Positions 51,260 through 63,795 of a DNA stretch of 64,000 bases are shown here, piece by piece. Where the stretch lies: positions 248,001 to 312,000 of the forward strand of contig NZ_CP099397.1 of assembly GCF_021495345.1 (NCBI RefSeq), written 5' to 3'. The notes beneath the pieces are model-generated. The model was not told the origin of the DNA. It did not search any database and worked only from the letters and a program-made list of their open reading frames with translations. Source of the DNA: Pseudomonas hydrolytica. Its GTDB lineage: Bacteria; Pseudomonadota; Gammaproteobacteria; Pseudomonadales; Pseudomonadaceae. The position numbers were made by a program, and so were the translations under genes. Every line of letters begins with the position of its first letter. Position 1 is the stretch's first letter.

Positions 51260-52276
51260 TCAGGTGATGCGCTCGCGCACCACGATGCACTTGGTCAGCG
51301 GCTGAATCAGCGCCTGCGGCGCGTCCTCCCAGCCCACCACCTGCGGCTCGACCAGCAGCGGATCGCAGCAGCCGCTGTGCACCAGGTCGAGCACCTTGGG
51401 GATATGCTGCTGCACGCTGCAGGCACCCACCGAGAAGGTGACGTCGCGCAGATACATGTCGAACAGCGGAATCTTCGGATCATCGAAGATGATGCCGATG
51501 CACGAGCAATGTCCGCCGGGTGCCAGCGCCAGCAATCCACGCCGCAACGCCTGATGATCGCGGGTGGCGGAGATCACCAGGTCATAGCTGCGGTCGAGAT
51601 CGCGCCCCATCAGATCGACACCGGCGCCACTGCGCGCGGCGAGCTGCTGGCGCAGTGGATGCTCATCGAGATAGTCCACGCTGGCCGCCCCGGCGGCCCG
51701 CGCCATCTGCACGGCGAGCACGCCAAGGCTTTCCGTGCCGCCGACCACCAGCACACGGGCATCCTGCCGTGTAGCCAGCGGCCGGCTGGCGGCCACCCAG
51801 GCATCGGTGAGATTGTCGCTGGCGCTGGAAACCGCCAGCGGGTCGAGCCCGGCAGGCAAGGGCACCAGCATGGCGTCGGCGAAGGGCACCAGTACCTGCT
51901 CGGAAAACAGCCCACCCCAGTGCCCGCCCGCCGGCACGCCGTAGCAGGCCATGCGCGGCACCGCGGTGCAGGCGCTGGAGCGCCCGACCAGGCACTGGGC
52001 GCAGCTGCCGCAGGCGATCTTCCAGGGCACCGACACCAGATCGCCACGACGCAGGTTGCGCACGGCCGACCCAACCTCCAGCACCTCGGCCACACATTCA
52101 TGACCCAGCGCGAACGGCGGCTTGAACGGCGTGGTGCCGGCGATCAGGCGTCGATCCAGATCGCAGGAGGCCGAAGCGATGGGCCGAACCAATGCGCTGC
52201 CTGGCGTGGTGAGCCGTGGATCGGGCGCCTCGACCCAGGCCAGCTGGCCGGGGCCCTGAACCATGAGCGCCTTCAT
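51260..52276 (-). CDS. Zinc-type alcohol dehydrogenase
   Basis: A 338-residue MDR-family dehydrogenase. The ATG overlaps the thioesterase stop by four bases, which decides the start over a much longer frame. Zinc ligands are visible: the catalytic-zinc region ALGHECVAEV with SASCDLDRR before it, and the structural four-cysteine set CGSCAQCLVGRSSAC. The GGTESLGVLAVQMA Rossmann motif binds NAD(P). Substrate not predictable; Thr-dehydrogenase/formaldehyde-like relatives exist. Confidence 0.85.
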   Translation of the reverse strand: MKALMVQGPGQLAWVEAPDPRLTTPGSALVRPIASASCDLDRRLIAGTTPFKPPFALGHECVAEVLEVGSAVRNLRRGDLVSVPWKIACGSCAQCLVGRSSACTAVPRMACYGVPAGGHWGGLFSEQVLVPFADAMLVPLPAGLDPLAVSSASDNLTDAWVAASRPLATRQDARVLVVGGTESLGVLAVQMARAAGAASVDYLDEHPLRQQLAARSGAGVDLMGRDLDRSYDLVISATRDHQALRRGLLALAPGGHCSCIGIIFDDPKIPLFDMYLRDVTFSVGACSVQQHIPKVLDLVHSGCCDPLLVEPQVVGWEDAPQALIQPLTKCIVVRERIT

Positions 52277-52725
52277 GATCTGGCCGCTCCGATGACGAAG
52301 GTGGTGGTGGCCTTGGCGCACAGCTTGCCCTGCGCGTCGAGGATGTGCGCATCGCAGATCGCCAGGCTGCGCGTGCGCTCGACCACCCAACCGCGCACCT
52401 GATAGACCTCGTCAGGGCGCAGGGGACGCACGTACTTGACGTTGAGATCCACCGTCGAATGCGGCACGTCCGCCTCCAGAATGGAGAACAGCGCCAGCGC
52501 GGCGGCGCCGTCCAAGCAGGTAGCGGCGAAGCCGCCATGCACGGCGCCGGCCGGGTTGAGATGACACCGATCCGGACGGCCCTCCAGGGTGATGCTGCCT
52601 GCCTCCACCTGCACCGCGCGGATACCCATGGTCTCGCCAATGGACGGCGCCGGCAGCTCGCCGCGGATCAATGCTTGCAGGGCCTTCAAGCCGGAAGTCG
52701 CGGGCAGCGAAGCGAAATCGTTCAT
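52273..52725 (-). CDS. PaaI-type thioesterase
   Basis: A 150-residue hotdog-fold acyl-CoA thioesterase of the PaaI family. The central AVHGGFAATCLDGAAALALFS segment holds the helix and catalytic aspartate characteristic of the family, and STVDLNVKYVRPLR is the following strand pair. It is coupled to the alcohol dehydrogenase by a 4-bp overlap, which suggests a shared pathway on CoA-linked or aromatic compounds. Confidence 0.88.
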   Translation of the reverse strand: MNDFASLPATSGLKALQALIRGELPAPSIGETMGIRAVQVEAGSITLEGRPDRCHLNPAGAVHGGFAATCLDGAAALALFSILEADVPHSTVDLNVKYVRPLRPDEVYQVRGWVVERTRSLAICDAHILDAQGKLCAKATTTFVIGAARS

Positions 52726-52951
52726 GGCGGTACTCCTCGAGCAGGGGGGAGCCTGACGCAGGCATTGCCTGTGCCGATGCGGGACTGCTTCTACGGTAGT
52801 GCCTGCCCGCCACTCATATCAACACTATTTAAATGACAAACGACCGGCCATTTCAGACAACGCGCCCTCTGCCAGCAATGTTGCACGGACTGCTCACCGC
52901 TCGGTCCTGTGGATGCGGCACAATGGCTCATCGCGTCTCGGGAACTGCACG

Positions 52952-53863
52952 ATGCTGATCGATGAAGAACTGACCCTGAAAAAGCTGGAGGTCTTTCTCG
53001 CCTTCATGCGCAGCGGCAATCTGGCGCGTGCCGCCAGCGAACTGCAGACCAGCAACGTCAGCGTGCACCGCGCCATCCATTCGCTGGAAAGCGCGCTGCG
53101 CTGCCCGCTGTTCAAGCACGAGGGGCGCAATCTGATTCCGCTGGAAAGTGCCTACATGCTGGAGGAAAAGGCGCAAAAGCTGATCCAGGACGCCCAGGAG
53201 ATGGTGCGCCTGACCCGCGAGGCGGCCGGCTTCGGCGCCGAGCGTTTCAAGCTCGGCTCGCTCTACTCGCTGACGGTAAAGACCGTGCCGCAGCTGATCA
53301 TGGGCCTGAAGCTGCGCCGCAGCGAGCTGAACATCGACCTGGTGCTCGGCTCCAATGTCGACCTGTTGTACAAGCTGAAGAACATGGAGCTGGACGCCAT
53401 CCTCATCGCCCTCGACGACAGCGTCAGCGACCCGGATTGCGAGCAGCTGGCGCTGTTCTCCGACGACATCTTCCTCGCCGCGCCCAACGACTCGCCGTTT
53501 GCCGATCACACCGAAGTCGACCTGGCAGACCTGCGCGACCAAACCTTCATCACTCTGACTCAGGGCTACGCCACCTTCCGCGACGGCGCGCGGGTGTTCC
53601 AGCAGGCCGGCTTCGAACCCAAGGTGGCGATGCAGGTGAAGGACATCTTCACCCTGCTCAGCATGGTCAGCTCCGGTGTCGGCTACGCCCTGCTGCCGGG
53701 GCGCGCGGCGGCGGTGTACGAGAATCGGGTGAAGCTGATCCCGCTGCAGGCCAAGTACCACCTGCAGCAGCATATCGGCGTGGTCTTTCTCAAGGCCAAG
53801 GAACGCGACCCGAACCTCTTGGCACTGCTGGCCGAGTGCCGGATGTACAGCCGGCAGGCGTAG
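52952..53863 (+). CDS. LysR-family regulator, MdcR-like
   Basis: A 303-residue LysR protein with the helix-turn-helix at about 9-66 (KKLEVFLAFMRSGNLARAAS, then TSNVSVHRAIHSLESALR). This N-terminus, in particular the LTLKKLEVF opening and NVSVHRA, is that of the malonate-utilisation regulator MdcR. No malonate genes are in the window. It diverges from the thioesterase/dehydrogenase pair and may control it. The long ORF from 52799 runs through the promoter region and was shortened to the ATG at 52952. Confidence 0.82.
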   Translation: MLIDEELTLKKLEVFLAFMRSGNLARAASELQTSNVSVHRAIHSLESALRCPLFKHEGRNLIPLESAYMLEEKAQKLIQDAQEMVRLTREAAGFGAERFKLGSLYSLTVKTVPQLIMGLKLRRSELNIDLVLGSNVDLLYKLKNMELDAILIALDDSVSDPDCEQLALFSDDIFLAAPNDSPFADHTEVDLADLRDQTFITLTQGYATFRDGARVFQQAGFEPKVAMQVKDIFTLLSMVSSGVGYALLPGRAAAVYENRVKLIPLQAKYHLQQHIGVVFLKAKERDPNLLALLAECRMYSRQA

Positions 53864-54079
53864 GCGGATCGTAGATGCTCATCGTGATGAACCCTGCACA
53901 GCCCAGCGGTTGCCAAGGTTGTGGTACGCAGGGAGGCCAAGCCGCTCGCGTACCGCAGCCCGCGCGACCCAGATCGCTTCAGCCAGTGCGGCCAAAAAAT
54001 GAGCGGATCATCAATGGGGGCATGGCCCGCGACAAAGCCCGTCGATCGACGCGCAGGTTTTAGGTGCGTCAGGTGACGC

Positions 54080-54394
54080 TCAACGCACCTTGTCCAGCTT
54101 GCGCAGAAACACGCTCATTTCCTTCTCGGCCTGCTTGTCGCCCTTGCTCTGGGCGGCAGCGATGCCCTGCTGCCAGGCCTGGCGCGCTGCCTCGATGTCG
54201 CCTTCGGCCTGCAGCGCCTTGCCCAGCAGTTTCCAGGCCGCGGAATAGCCGGGGTCGAACGCCACGCAGCGTTGCAGGTGCTCGGCAGCCTGGGCGGCGT
54301 TGCCGGCATCCAGATGGGCCTTGCCCAGGCCGAAGCGCAGCAGGGCGTTGTCCATGCCCTTGGCCAGCATCTTTTCCAGTGCCTCTGTGCTCAT
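54080..54394 (-). CDS. Small tetratricopeptide-repeat protein
   Basis: A 104-residue protein with about two and a half TPR units (LEKMLAKGMDNALLRFGLGK, then NAAQAAEHLQRCVAFDPGYSAAWKLLGKAL, then GDIEAARQAWQQGIAAA). No signal peptide. TPR folds bind other proteins; the partner is unknown. It lies between the MdcR-like gene and trkA, with a REP-like repeat upstream. Confidence 0.85.
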   Translation of the reverse strand: MSTEALEKMLAKGMDNALLRFGLGKAHLDAGNAAQAAEHLQRCVAFDPGYSAAWKLLGKALQAEGDIEAARQAWQQGIAAAQSKGDKQAEKEMSVFLRKLDKVR

Positions 54395-54411
54395 GAAGCT
54401 TCTCCGCCGGT

Positions 54412-54476
54412 GTAGTCCGGATGCAATCCGGGGATGAATTGCGCCAGGCCTCTCCCGGATCGCATCCGCGCTACGG
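54412..54476. repeat. REP-like inverted repeat unit
   Basis: GTAGTCCGGATGCAATCCGG faces CCCGGATCGCATCCGCGCTACG across a short spacer. It is the fullest unit of the dispersed GTAGCCCGGA family seen in the window. Confidence 0.65.
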
Positions 54477-54482
54477 TCTTGT

Positions 54483-55856
54483 TCAGAAGAACGTCAGGCC
54501 GGCCTGGAACAGGCGCTCGACGTCGCGGATGTACTTCTTGTCGACCAGGAACAGGATCACGTGGTCGCCGGACTCGATCACCGTGTCGTCGTGGGCGATC
54601 AGCACTTCCTCGTCGCGGATGATGGCGCCGATGGTGGTGCTCGGCGGCAGGGCGATTTCCTCGATCATGCGGCCGATGACCTTGCTCGATTTGGCATCGC
54701 CGTGGGCGATCACTTCCAGGGCCTCGGCGGCGCCGCGGCGCAGGCTGTGCACGCTTTCGATATCGCCGCGGCGCACGTGGGTCAGCAGGGTGCCGATGGT
54801 GGCCAGCTGCGGGCTGATGGCGATGTCGATCTCGCCGCCCTGCACCAGATCGACGTAGGCCGGGTTGTTGATGATGGTCATCACCTTGCGCGCGCCCAGG
54901 CGCTTGGCCAGCAAGGACGACATGATGTTGGCTTCGTCGTCGTTGGTCAGGGCAAGGAAGATGTCGGCGTCGTTGATGTTCTCTTCCACCAGCAGGTCGC
55001 GATCCGAGGCGCTGCCCTGCAGCACGATGGCGCTGTCGAGGTTCTCCGACAGGTAGCGGCAGCGCGCCGGGTTCATCTCGATGATCTTCACCTGATAGCG
55101 GCTTTCGATGGCTTCGGCCAGGCGCTCGCCGATATTGCCGCCGCCGGCGATCACCACGCGCTTGTAGCTGTCCTCGAGACGGCGCATCTCGCTCATCACT
55201 GCACGGATGTGGGCCTTGGCAGCGATGAAGAACACCTCGTCATCGGCTTCGATCACCGTGTCGCCCTGCGGCATGATCGGCCGGTTGCGGCGGAAGATCG
55301 CGGCCACCCGGGTGTCGACGTTGGGCATGTGCTGGCGCAGCTGGCGCAGTTGCTGGCCCACCAGCGGACCGCCGTAGTAGGCCTTGACCGCGACCAGCTG
55401 TGCCTTGCCGTCGGCGAAGTCGATCACCTGCAGGGCGCCGGGGTATTCGATCAGGCGCTTGATGTAGTTGGTCACCACCTGCTCGGGGCTGATCAGCACG
55501 TCCACCGGTATCGCTTCGTTGTCGAACAGCGCCTCGCGGGTCAGGTAGGCCGACTCGCGCACCCGGGCGATCTTGGTCGGGGTGTGGAACAGGGTGTAGG
55601 CCACCTGGCAGGCGATCATGTTGACTTCGTCGCTGTTGGTCACTGCCACCAGCATGTCGGCGTCGTCGGCGCCGGCCTGGCGCAGCACGGTGGGAAAGGA
55701 ACCCTTGCCCTGCACGGTGCGGATGTCGAGGCGGTCGCCGAGGTCGCGCAGGCGGTCGCCGTCGGTGTCGACCACGGTAATGTCGTTGGCCTCGCTGGCC
55801 AGGTGCTCCGCCAGGGTGCCGCCGACCTGGCCGGCACCGAGAATGATGATCTTCAC
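54483..55856 (-). CDS. trkA: Trk potassium uptake protein TrkA
   Basis: A 457-residue peripheral membrane protein that binds NAD(H) and gates the TrkH/TrkG potassium channel. It has two copies of an RCK-N plus RCK-C layout. The first Rossmann motif is [20 protein letters not shown] (glycines 7-12); the second is [18 protein letters not shown] near residue 235. Length equals the E. coli protein. It is transcribed with rsmB, fmt and def upstream, 11 bp after rsmB. Confidence 0.97.
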   Translation of the reverse strand: MKIIILGAGQVGGTLAEHLASEANDITVVDTDGDRLRDLGDRLDIRTVQGKGSFPTVLRQAGADDADMLVAVTNSDEVNMIACQVAYTLFHTPTKIARVRESAYLTREALFDNEAIPVDVLISPEQVVTNYIKRLIEYPGALQVIDFADGKAQLVAVKAYYGGPLVGQQLRQLRQHMPNVDTRVAAIFRRNRPIMPQGDTVIEADDEVFFIAAKAHIRAVMSEMRRLEDSYKRVVIAGGGNIGERLAEAIESRYQVKIIEMNPARCRYLSENLDSAIVLQGSASDRDLLVEENINDADIFLALTNDDEANIMSSLLAKRLGARKVMTIINNPAYVDLVQGGEIDIAISPQLATIGTLLTHVRRGDIESVHSLRRGAAEALEVIAHGDAKSSKVIGRMIEEIALPPSTTIGAIIRDEEVLIAHDDTVIESGDHVILFLVDKKYIRDVERLFQAGLTFF

Positions 55857-55867
55857 TGATCGCTCCG

Positions 55868-57181
55868 TTAGCTGTGGCTGGGCACAGCGCTCTTTATCAG
55901 CTTGGCATAGTAGAAGCCGTCATGGCCGTCCAGCTGTGGCAGCAGCTGGCGACCGTGCGCCGCTTGCAGACCGAAGTCTCCACCGATGGCGACCTCCTGC
56001 GCGTCGGGCGTACGGGCGAGGAAGGCGGCGATGGTGTCGCTGTTTTCCGTCGGCAGTACCGAGCAGGTGGCGTAGAGCAGGATGCCGCCGGGCGCCAGGG
56101 TCGGCCACAGGGCATCGAGCAGTTCGCCTTGAAGTTGCGCCAGGGCGGGGATGTCTTCGGGTTTGCGCGTCAGCTTGATATCCGGATGACGGCGGATCAC
56201 CCCGGTAGCCGAGCAGGGTGCATCGAGGAGGATGCGCTGGAATGGCGTGCCGTCCCACCAGACCTTGGTCGCACGGCCGTCGGCGGCGATCAGGCGCGCC
56301 TCCAGGCCGAGGCGCTGGAGATTCTCGCGTACACGGGCCAGGCGCTTTTCCTCCAGATCCACCGCGATCACTTCGGCCAGCGCCGGTTCGGCTTCCAGCA
56401 GGTGGCAGGTCTTGCCGCCGGGCGCGGCGCAGGCGTCCAGCACCCGTTGACCCGGGGCCAGCTCGAGCAGGTCGGCGGCCAGTTGCGCGGCCTCGTCCTG
56501 CACGCTGACGCGGCCTTCCCGGAAGCCGGGCAGTGCGGTCACGTCGCAGGGCTGCAGCAGGCGCACGCCGTCGCGGCTGAAGGTGCAGGGCTCGGCAGCA
56601 AAGCCGGCGCCGCGCAGCTCCTCGAGGTAGGCGTCGCGGCTGCCATGGCGGCGATTGACCCGCAGGATCAGCGGCGGATGGGCGTTGTTGGCGGCGCAGA
56701 TGGCCTGCCAGTGTTCGGGCCAGTGCGCCTTGAGCGCCTTCTGTAGCCAGCGTGGGTGGGCGGTGTGCAGCACCGGGTCGCGATCCAGGGAAGCCGTCAG
56801 GGCTTCGTGCTCGCGTTGGGCACGGCGCAACACGGCGTTGAGCAGGCCCTTGGCCCAGGGCTTTTTCAGCGCGCCGGCGCAGCCGACTGTCTCGCCGATG
56901 GCGGCGTGCTCGGGGATGCGGCTGTGCAGCAACTGGTAGAGACCGATCAGCAGCAGCGCCTCGACATCCTTGTCGGCGGCCTTGAAGGGCTTTTCCAGCA
57001 GCTTGTCCGCCAGCAGTTGCAGACGCGGTTGCCAGCGTGCGGCGCCGAAGGCCAGGTCCTGCGCCAGGGCACGGTCGTGGTGTTCGACCTTGTCCAGTTG
57101 CGGCGGCAGGCTGCTGCCCAGCGAGGCCTTGCCGGACAGCACGGCGGTCAGGGCACGCGCCGCAGCCAGACGTGGATTCAT
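55868..57181 (-). CDS. rsmB: 16S rRNA m5C967 methyltransferase
   Basis: A 437-residue enzyme. An N-terminal NusB-like RNA-binding domain (about 1-140) precedes the SAM-dependent methyltransferase. The motifs are [14 protein letters not shown] for SAM binding, [17 protein letters not shown] and [14 protein letters not shown], which hold the two cysteines used in 5-methylcytosine formation. It overlaps fmt by four bases. Confidence 0.96.
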   Translation of the reverse strand: MNPRLAAARALTAVLSGKASLGSSLPPQLDKVEHHDRALAQDLAFGAARWQPRLQLLADKLLEKPFKAADKDVEALLLIGLYQLLHSRIPEHAAIGETVGCAGALKKPWAKGLLNAVLRRAQREHEALTASLDRDPVLHTAHPRWLQKALKAHWPEHWQAICAANNAHPPLILRVNRRHGSRDAYLEELRGAGFAAEPCTFSRDGVRLLQPCDVTALPGFREGRVSVQDEAAQLAADLLELAPGQRVLDACAAPGGKTCHLLEAEPALAEVIAVDLEEKRLARVRENLQRLGLEARLIAADGRATKVWWDGTPFQRILLDAPCSATGVIRRHPDIKLTRKPEDIPALAQLQGELLDALWPTLAPGGILLYATCSVLPTENSDTIAAFLARTPDAQEVAIGGDFGLQAAHGRQLLPQLDGHDGFYYAKLIKSAVPSHS

Positions 57182-58122
57182 TGACCGAGTACCAGGCCGG
57201 GCGCGAACTGCTCGCGGCGGCTGTTGTACAGATCGCTGAAGGCCAGCGGCTTGCCGCCTGGCAGCTGCAGGCGAGTCAGGCGCAGCGCGCCTTCACCGCA
57301 GGCCACGGTCAGGCCGTTCTTGTCCGCGGCGAGGATGGTGCCCGGCGCGCCGCTGCCCTCACCGAGTTCGGCGGCATGCACTTTCAGGGCATCGCCAGCC
57401 AGTGTCGTGTGGCAGATCGGCCAGGGATGAAAGGCGCGGATCAGACGCTCCAGCTCGACGGCCGGGCGGCTGAAGTCGAGGCGCGCCTCGTCCTTGTTCA
57501 GCTTGTGCGCGTAGTTGGCCTGGGCGTCGTCCTGCACTTCGCCGATCAGGGTGCCGGCGGCCAGGCCATCGACGGCCTGCAGCACCGCCTGCGGGCCGAG
57601 GTGAGCCAGGCGATCATGCAGGCTGCCGCCGGTGTCTTCTGCCGAGATCGGCGTGCTGACCTTGAGCAGCATCGGTCCGGTGTCCAGGCCCGCTTCCATC
57701 TGCATCACGGTGACGCCGGACTCGAGGTCGCCGGCCTGCACCGCGCGCTGGATCGGCGCCGCGCCGCGCCAGCGCGGCAGCAAGGAGGCGTGGCTGTTGA
57801 TGCAGCCCAGGCGCGGCGTGTCGAGCACCACCTGCGGCAGGATCAGGCCGTAGGCGACCACCACCATCAGGTCTGGCTTGAGCGCCGCCAGCTCGGCCTG
57901 AGCCTCTTCATTGCGCAGACTGGCCGGCTGATGGACCGGAATGCCGTGTTCCACGGCGAGCTGCTTGACCGGGCTTGGCATCAGCTTCTGGCCACGGCCG
58001 GCCGGACGATCCGGCTGGGTGTAGACGGCGATGACCTCGTGCTGGCTGGCCAGCAGGGCCTTGAGGTGTTCGGCGGCGAATTCCGGGGTGCCGGCAAAGA
58101 CGATACGCAATGAGTCAGGCAT
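57178..58122 (-). CDS. fmt: Methionyl-tRNA formyltransferase
   Basis: A 314-residue enzyme that formylates initiator Met-tRNA using 10-formyl-tetrahydrofolate. The formyltransferase signature region [20 protein letters not shown] and the catalytic Asn-His-Asp set are intact, and an OB-like C-terminal domain follows. The gene lies 52 bp after def, with a terminator-like hairpin in that gap. Confidence 0.97.
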   Translation of the reverse strand: MPDSLRIVFAGTPEFAAEHLKALLASQHEVIAVYTQPDRPAGRGQKLMPSPVKQLAVEHGIPVHQPASLRNEEAQAELAALKPDLMVVVAYGLILPQVVLDTPRLGCINSHASLLPRWRGAAPIQRAVQAGDLESGVTVMQMEAGLDTGPMLLKVSTPISAEDTGGSLHDRLAHLGPQAVLQAVDGLAAGTLIGEVQDDAQANYAHKLNKDEARLDFSRPAVELERLIRAFHPWPICHTTLAGDALKVHAAELGEGSGAPGTILAADKNGLTVACGEGALRLTRLQLPGGKPLAFSDLYNSRREQFAPGLVLGQ

Positions 58123-58136
58123 GAGGGCTCGCTAAA

Positions 58137-58162
58137 GAAAAAGGCTTGCCGTGGCAAGCCTT
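58137..58162 (-). terminator. Terminator or attenuator between def and fmt
   Basis: A 10-bp stem (AAGGCTTGCC and its complement) with a two-base loop. On the minus strand it is followed by TTTCTTT. It sits between def and fmt, where an operon would normally read through. Confidence 0.65.
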
Positions 58163-58174
58163 CTGGATGGGGCG

Positions 58175-58681
58175 TCAAGCGCGTTGGCGATGCTGTTTTT
58201 CCAGCTTCTTCTTGATCCGGTCGCGCTTGAGGTTGGACAGGTAGTCGACGAACAGCTTGCCGTTGAGGTGGTCGCATTCGTGCTGGATGCACACGGCGAG
58301 CAGGCCTTCGGCGATCAGTTCGAAGGGCTGGCCATCGCGGTCCAGCGCCTTGATCTTGACCTTCTGTGGGCGATCGACGTTCTCGTAGAAGCCGGGCACC
58401 GACAGGCAGCCTTCCTGATACTGGTCCATCTCGTCGGTCAGCGATTCGAACTCGGGGTTGATGAACACCCGCGGTTCGGACTTGTCCTCGGACAAATCCA
58501 TGACCACCACGCGCTTGTGCACGTTGACCTGCGTCGCGGCCAGGCCGATACCGGGCGCGTCATACATGGTCTCGAACATGTCGTCGACCAGCTGACGGAT
58601 GGAGTCGTCCACGACGTCCACCGGTTTGGCGATGGTACGCAGGCGTGGATCAGGAAATTCGAGGATATTCAGGATCGCCAT
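58175..58681 (-). CDS. def: Peptide deformylase
   Basis: A 168-residue metalloenzyme that removes the formyl group from nascent proteins. All three motifs are present: GIGLAATQ (motif 1), EGCLSVP with the cysteine metal ligand, and [12 protein letters not shown] (HExxH). It is first in the def-fmt-rsmB-trkA cluster and divergent from the LysM gene. Confidence 0.98.
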
Positions 58682-58834
58682 ATGCGTTTGTGATGCACTT
58701 GTGGAATAAAGTCAAAATCCGCTGCTAAGATGATGAACAGCATTGAAAAACGGCTTCACGCCGCGTAATCAGCGGGTTTGGCACGCGGCGCTAGGGCGCT
58801 TCACGTGAAGACACATAATAAAGGGATTCACCGT

Positions 58835-59872
58835 ATGAGGAAATCACTACTCGCCCTGCTCTTTGCAGCTGGCGGACTGGCCCTGACCAGCTTGGCTCAG
58901 GCCGAAGTGCAACTCAAGGACGGTCACCCGGACCGCTACACCGTGGTCAAGGGCGATACCCTCTGGGACATTTCCGGCAAGTTCCTGCGTCAGCCGTGGA
59001 AGTGGCCGGAGATCTGGCACGCCAACCCACAGGTGGCCAACCCGCATCTGATCTACCCCGGGGACACTCTCAATCTCGTCTATGTCGACGGCCAGCCACG
59101 CCTGATGCTCAACCGCGGCGAGTCGCGCGGTACCATCAAGCTGTCGCCGCAGGTGCGCAGCACGCCGATGGCCGAGGCGATCCCGACCATTCCGCTGGAG
59201 GCGATCAACAGCTTCCTGCTGAGCAACCGGATCGTCGATACCCCCGAGGAATTCAGCGGCAAGCCTTACGTCGTTGCCGGCAACGCCGAGCGTGTGGTCA
59301 GTGGCGCCGGTGACCGCGTCTACGCTCGCGGCCAGTTCGACGAACAGCATCCGATCTACGGCATCTTCCGTCAGGGCAAGACCTACGTGGACCCGGAAAC
59401 CAAGGAATTCCTCGGCATCAACGCCGATGACATCGGCTCCGGCGAGATCGTCGCCGAGGAAGGCGATATCGGTACGTTGGTGCTGAGCCGCTCGACTCAG
59501 GAAGTGCGCTTGGGTGACCGCCTGTTCCCCACCGAAGAGCGGGCGATCAACTCCACCTTCATGCCCAGCGAGCCGACGAGTGAAATCAATGGCCTGATCC
59601 TCGATGTACCGCGAGGTGTGACGCAGATCGGTCAGTTCGACGTGGTCACCCTGAACAAGGGCGCGCGCGACGGCCTTGAAATCGGTAACGTGCTGGCGGT
59701 GTACAAGACCGGCGAAACCGTGCGCGACCGCATCACTGGCGAGAGCGTGAAGATTCCGGATGAGCGCTCCGGCCTGCTGATGGTGTTCCGCACCTACGAC
59801 AAGCTCAGCTACGGCCTGGTGCTTGGGGCGACCCGGCAGCTGGCGGTGATGGACAAGGTCCGCAACCCGTAA
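58835..59872 (+). CDS. LysM-domain periplasmic protein
   Basis: A 345-residue protein. A signal peptide (about 1-23, MRKSLLALLFAAGGLALTSLAQA) is followed at once by a LysM peptidoglycan-binding domain (YTVVKGDTLWDISGKFLRQPWKWPEIWHANP...YPGDTLNL). The C-terminal 250 residues form a conserved domain of unknown function. This gene is regularly divergent from def in Pseudomonas. The start at 58835 was preferred because the longer ORF is not preceded by a signal peptide. Confidence 0.92.
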   Translation: MRKSLLALLFAAGGLALTSLAQAEVQLKDGHPDRYTVVKGDTLWDISGKFLRQPWKWPEIWHANPQVANPHLIYPGDTLNLVYVDGQPRLMLNRGESRGTIKLSPQVRSTPMAEAIPTIPLEAINSFLLSNRIVDTPEEFSGKPYVVAGNAERVVSGAGDRVYARGQFDEQHPIYGIFRQGKTYVDPETKEFLGINADDIGSGEIVAEEGDIGTLVLSRSTQEVRLGDRLFPTEERAINSTFMPSEPTSEINGLILDVPRGVTQIGQFDVVTLNKGARDGLEIGNVLAVYKTGETVRDRITGESVKIPDERSGLLMVFRTYDKLSYGLVLGATRQLAVMDKVRNP

Positions 59873-59878
59873 TACCCG

Positions 59879-59908
59879 ACGAGCCCCGCTATTGCGGGGC
59901 TCGTGCTT
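59879..59908 (+). terminator. Terminator after LysM gene
   Basis: An 11-bp stem (ACGAGCCCCGC/GCGGGGCTCGT) with a TATT loop, 7 bp after the stop. The following T tract is weak (GCTTTCTG). Confidence 0.75.
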
Positions 59909-59958
59909 TCTGCCTGTGCCACCAGGACGGTGACACGCACGATCAAGGACGATCTGCC

Positions 59959-61065
59959 ATGCCCCTACCTTCCTCGCCTTCTCCCGCCGAGCTTGAAGCC
60001 CGCCTGCGCCTGCATTTGCTGCCGGAGCTTGGCCCGCGGCGCTTTCGCAAGCTGCTCAGTGCCTTCGGCAGCGCTTCGGCCGCGCTCAGTGCTCCGGCCA
60101 GCGCCTGGCGCTCGCTGGGCCTGCCGGCCGTGTGCGCCGAGCCGCGACGCAGTGCCGAGATCCGGCAACGCGCCGCCGCGGCTATGCACTGGCTCGACCA
60201 GACAGATCAGCACCTGCTGATGTGGGATGACCCACGCTATCCGGCCCTGCTCGCCGAGCTGGCGGATGCGCCGCCGCTGCTGTTCGTGGGCGGAGACCCG
60301 CTGCTGCTGGAGGCACCGCAACTGGCCATGGTCGGAAGCCGCCGCGCCTCTCGGCCGGGTCTGGACAATGCGCACGCCTTCGCCCGCAGCCTGGCCGCCG
60401 GCGGTTTCGTGATCACCAGCGGGTTGGCCCTGGGCATAGATGGCGCCGCGCATCAGGGCGCGCTGGATGGTGGCGGCAAGACCGTGGCGGTGCTGGGTAC
60501 CGGCCTGGAGTGCCTGTATCCGGCACGGCACAAGCGGCTGGCGGCGCAGATCATCGAGCAGGGCGGTGCTCTGGTTTCCGAACTGCCGCTGGACTGTCCG
60601 CCGCAGGCGAGCAACTTCCCGCGACGCAACCGGATCATCAGCGGCCTGTCACTGGGCGTGCTGGTGGTCGAGGCCAGTCCTTCCAGCGGTTCGCTGATCA
60701 CCGCGCGTCTGGCTGCCGAGCAGGGTCGCGAGGTGTACGCCATTCCCGGCTCGATCCACCATCCAGGGGCGCGCGGCTGTCATCAGCTGATTCGCGACGG
60801 CGCGACGCTGGTGGAAAGTATCGAACATATCCTTGAGGCCCTGCGCGGCTGGCAGACACCAAGCGGACAGCAAGCTTCGGCTGTGCAGCCTGGCGCCGAG
60901 CAGCATCCCCTGCTGAAGCTGCTGCATGCCGCGCCACACAGTAGCGAGGCCTTGGCGCATAGCAGTGGCTGGCCACTCGCGCAGGTGCTGGCGGCGCTGA
61001 CCGAACTGGAGCTGGACGGCCTGGTCTGCTGCGAGGCCGGGCGCTGGCTGGCGCGCGGTCCATAA
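59959..61065 (+). CDS. dprA: DNA-processing protein DprA
   Basis: A 368-residue protein that loads RecA on incoming single-stranded DNA in natural transformation. A Rossmann-like DprA/Smf domain (about 65-280) holds MVGSRRASRPG, SGLALGIDGAAHQGAL, VLGTGLECLYPARHKRL and the SGSLITARLAAEQGREV helix. A helical N-terminus and a C-terminal winged helix (about 310-365) complete the standard layout. Confidence 0.96.
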   Translation: MPLPSSPSPAELEARLRLHLLPELGPRRFRKLLSAFGSASAALSAPASAWRSLGLPAVCAEPRRSAEIRQRAAAAMHWLDQTDQHLLMWDDPRYPALLAELADAPPLLFVGGDPLLLEAPQLAMVGSRRASRPGLDNAHAFARSLAAGGFVITSGLALGIDGAAHQGALDGGGKTVAVLGTGLECLYPARHKRLAAQIIEQGGALVSELPLDCPPQASNFPRRNRIISGLSLGVLVVEASPSSGSLITARLAAEQGREVYAIPGSIHHPGARGCHQLIRDGATLVESIEHILEALRGWQTPSGQQASAVQPGAEQHPLLKLLHAAPHSSEALAHSSGWPLAQVLAALTELELDGLVCCEAGRWLARGP

Positions 61066-61131
61066 GGGCCATGGCAGCCACTGTCTGGCTTGGATAGACT
61101 GCCGCCCATTCGAGTGGCGGGAGACAACCCA

Positions 61132-61689
61132 ATGGCCAGCAACTGGCAGGTACAGCAAGCGGCGCGGGTGGTGTGTGAAGGCGGCGTGATCGCCTACCCC
61201 ACCGAAGCGGTCTGGGGTCTGGGCTGCGACCCCTGGAACGAAGTCGCCGTGGACCGCCTGCTGGCTCTCAAGGAGCGGCCCGTGCACAAGGGCCTGATTC
61301 TGGTGGCCGACGACATCGAGCAGTTCGACTTTCTCCTCGATGATCTGCCGGAGATCTGGCAGGAGCGCCTGGCAGCCAGTTGGCCGGGGCCGAACACCTG
61401 GCTGGTGCCGCATCAGGACCGTCTGCCCGCATGGATCACCGGCGTGCACGACAGTGTGGCCCTGCGCGTCAGTGATCATCCGCTGGTACGTGCCCTCTGC
61501 CGGCTCACCGGACCGCTGATTTCCACCTCGGCCAATCCGGCAGGCCGCCCCGCGGCGCGCTCGCGGCTGCGCGTCGAGCAGTATTTCCCACGCCAACTGG
61601 ACAAGGTGCTGGGCGGCGCCCTGGGCGGGCGCAAGAACCCCAGCCTGATTCGCGACCTGCGCACGGGCGATGTGATTCGCCCGTCCTGA
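61132..61689 (+). CDS. tsaC: L-threonylcarbamoyladenylate synthase TsaC
   Basis: A 185-residue YrdC/Sua5 protein. It makes threonylcarbamoyl-AMP for the t6A37 tRNA modification. The [20 protein letters not shown] region ([18 protein letters not shown]), [12 protein letters not shown] and SxNxSG-like [12 protein letters not shown] motifs are intact. GGGAG lies upstream of the ATG at 61132; a longer frame from 61090 is less likely. Confidence 0.95.
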   Translation: MASNWQVQQAARVVCEGGVIAYPTEAVWGLGCDPWNEVAVDRLLALKERPVHKGLILVADDIEQFDFLLDDLPEIWQERLAASWPGPNTWLVPHQDRLPAWITGVHDSVALRVSDHPLVRALCRLTGPLISTSANPAGRPAARSRLRVEQYFPRQLDKVLGGALGGRKNPSLIRDLRTGDVIRPS

Positions 61690-61709
61690 TCCTGCGCTGC
61701 GCAGGATGA

Positions 61710-63776
<2,067 letters not shown>

Positions 63777-63795
63777 TTCCGGGCCACGCAACCTG

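Noticed and set aside
53875..54063. A 62-codon frame after the MdcR-like gene.
   Set aside because: No ribosome site, no recognisable domain, and composition like intergenic DNA.
59903..60220. A 105-codon frame overlapping the start of dprA.
   Set aside because: It shares the DNA of the intact DprA N-terminus in another frame and has no own features.
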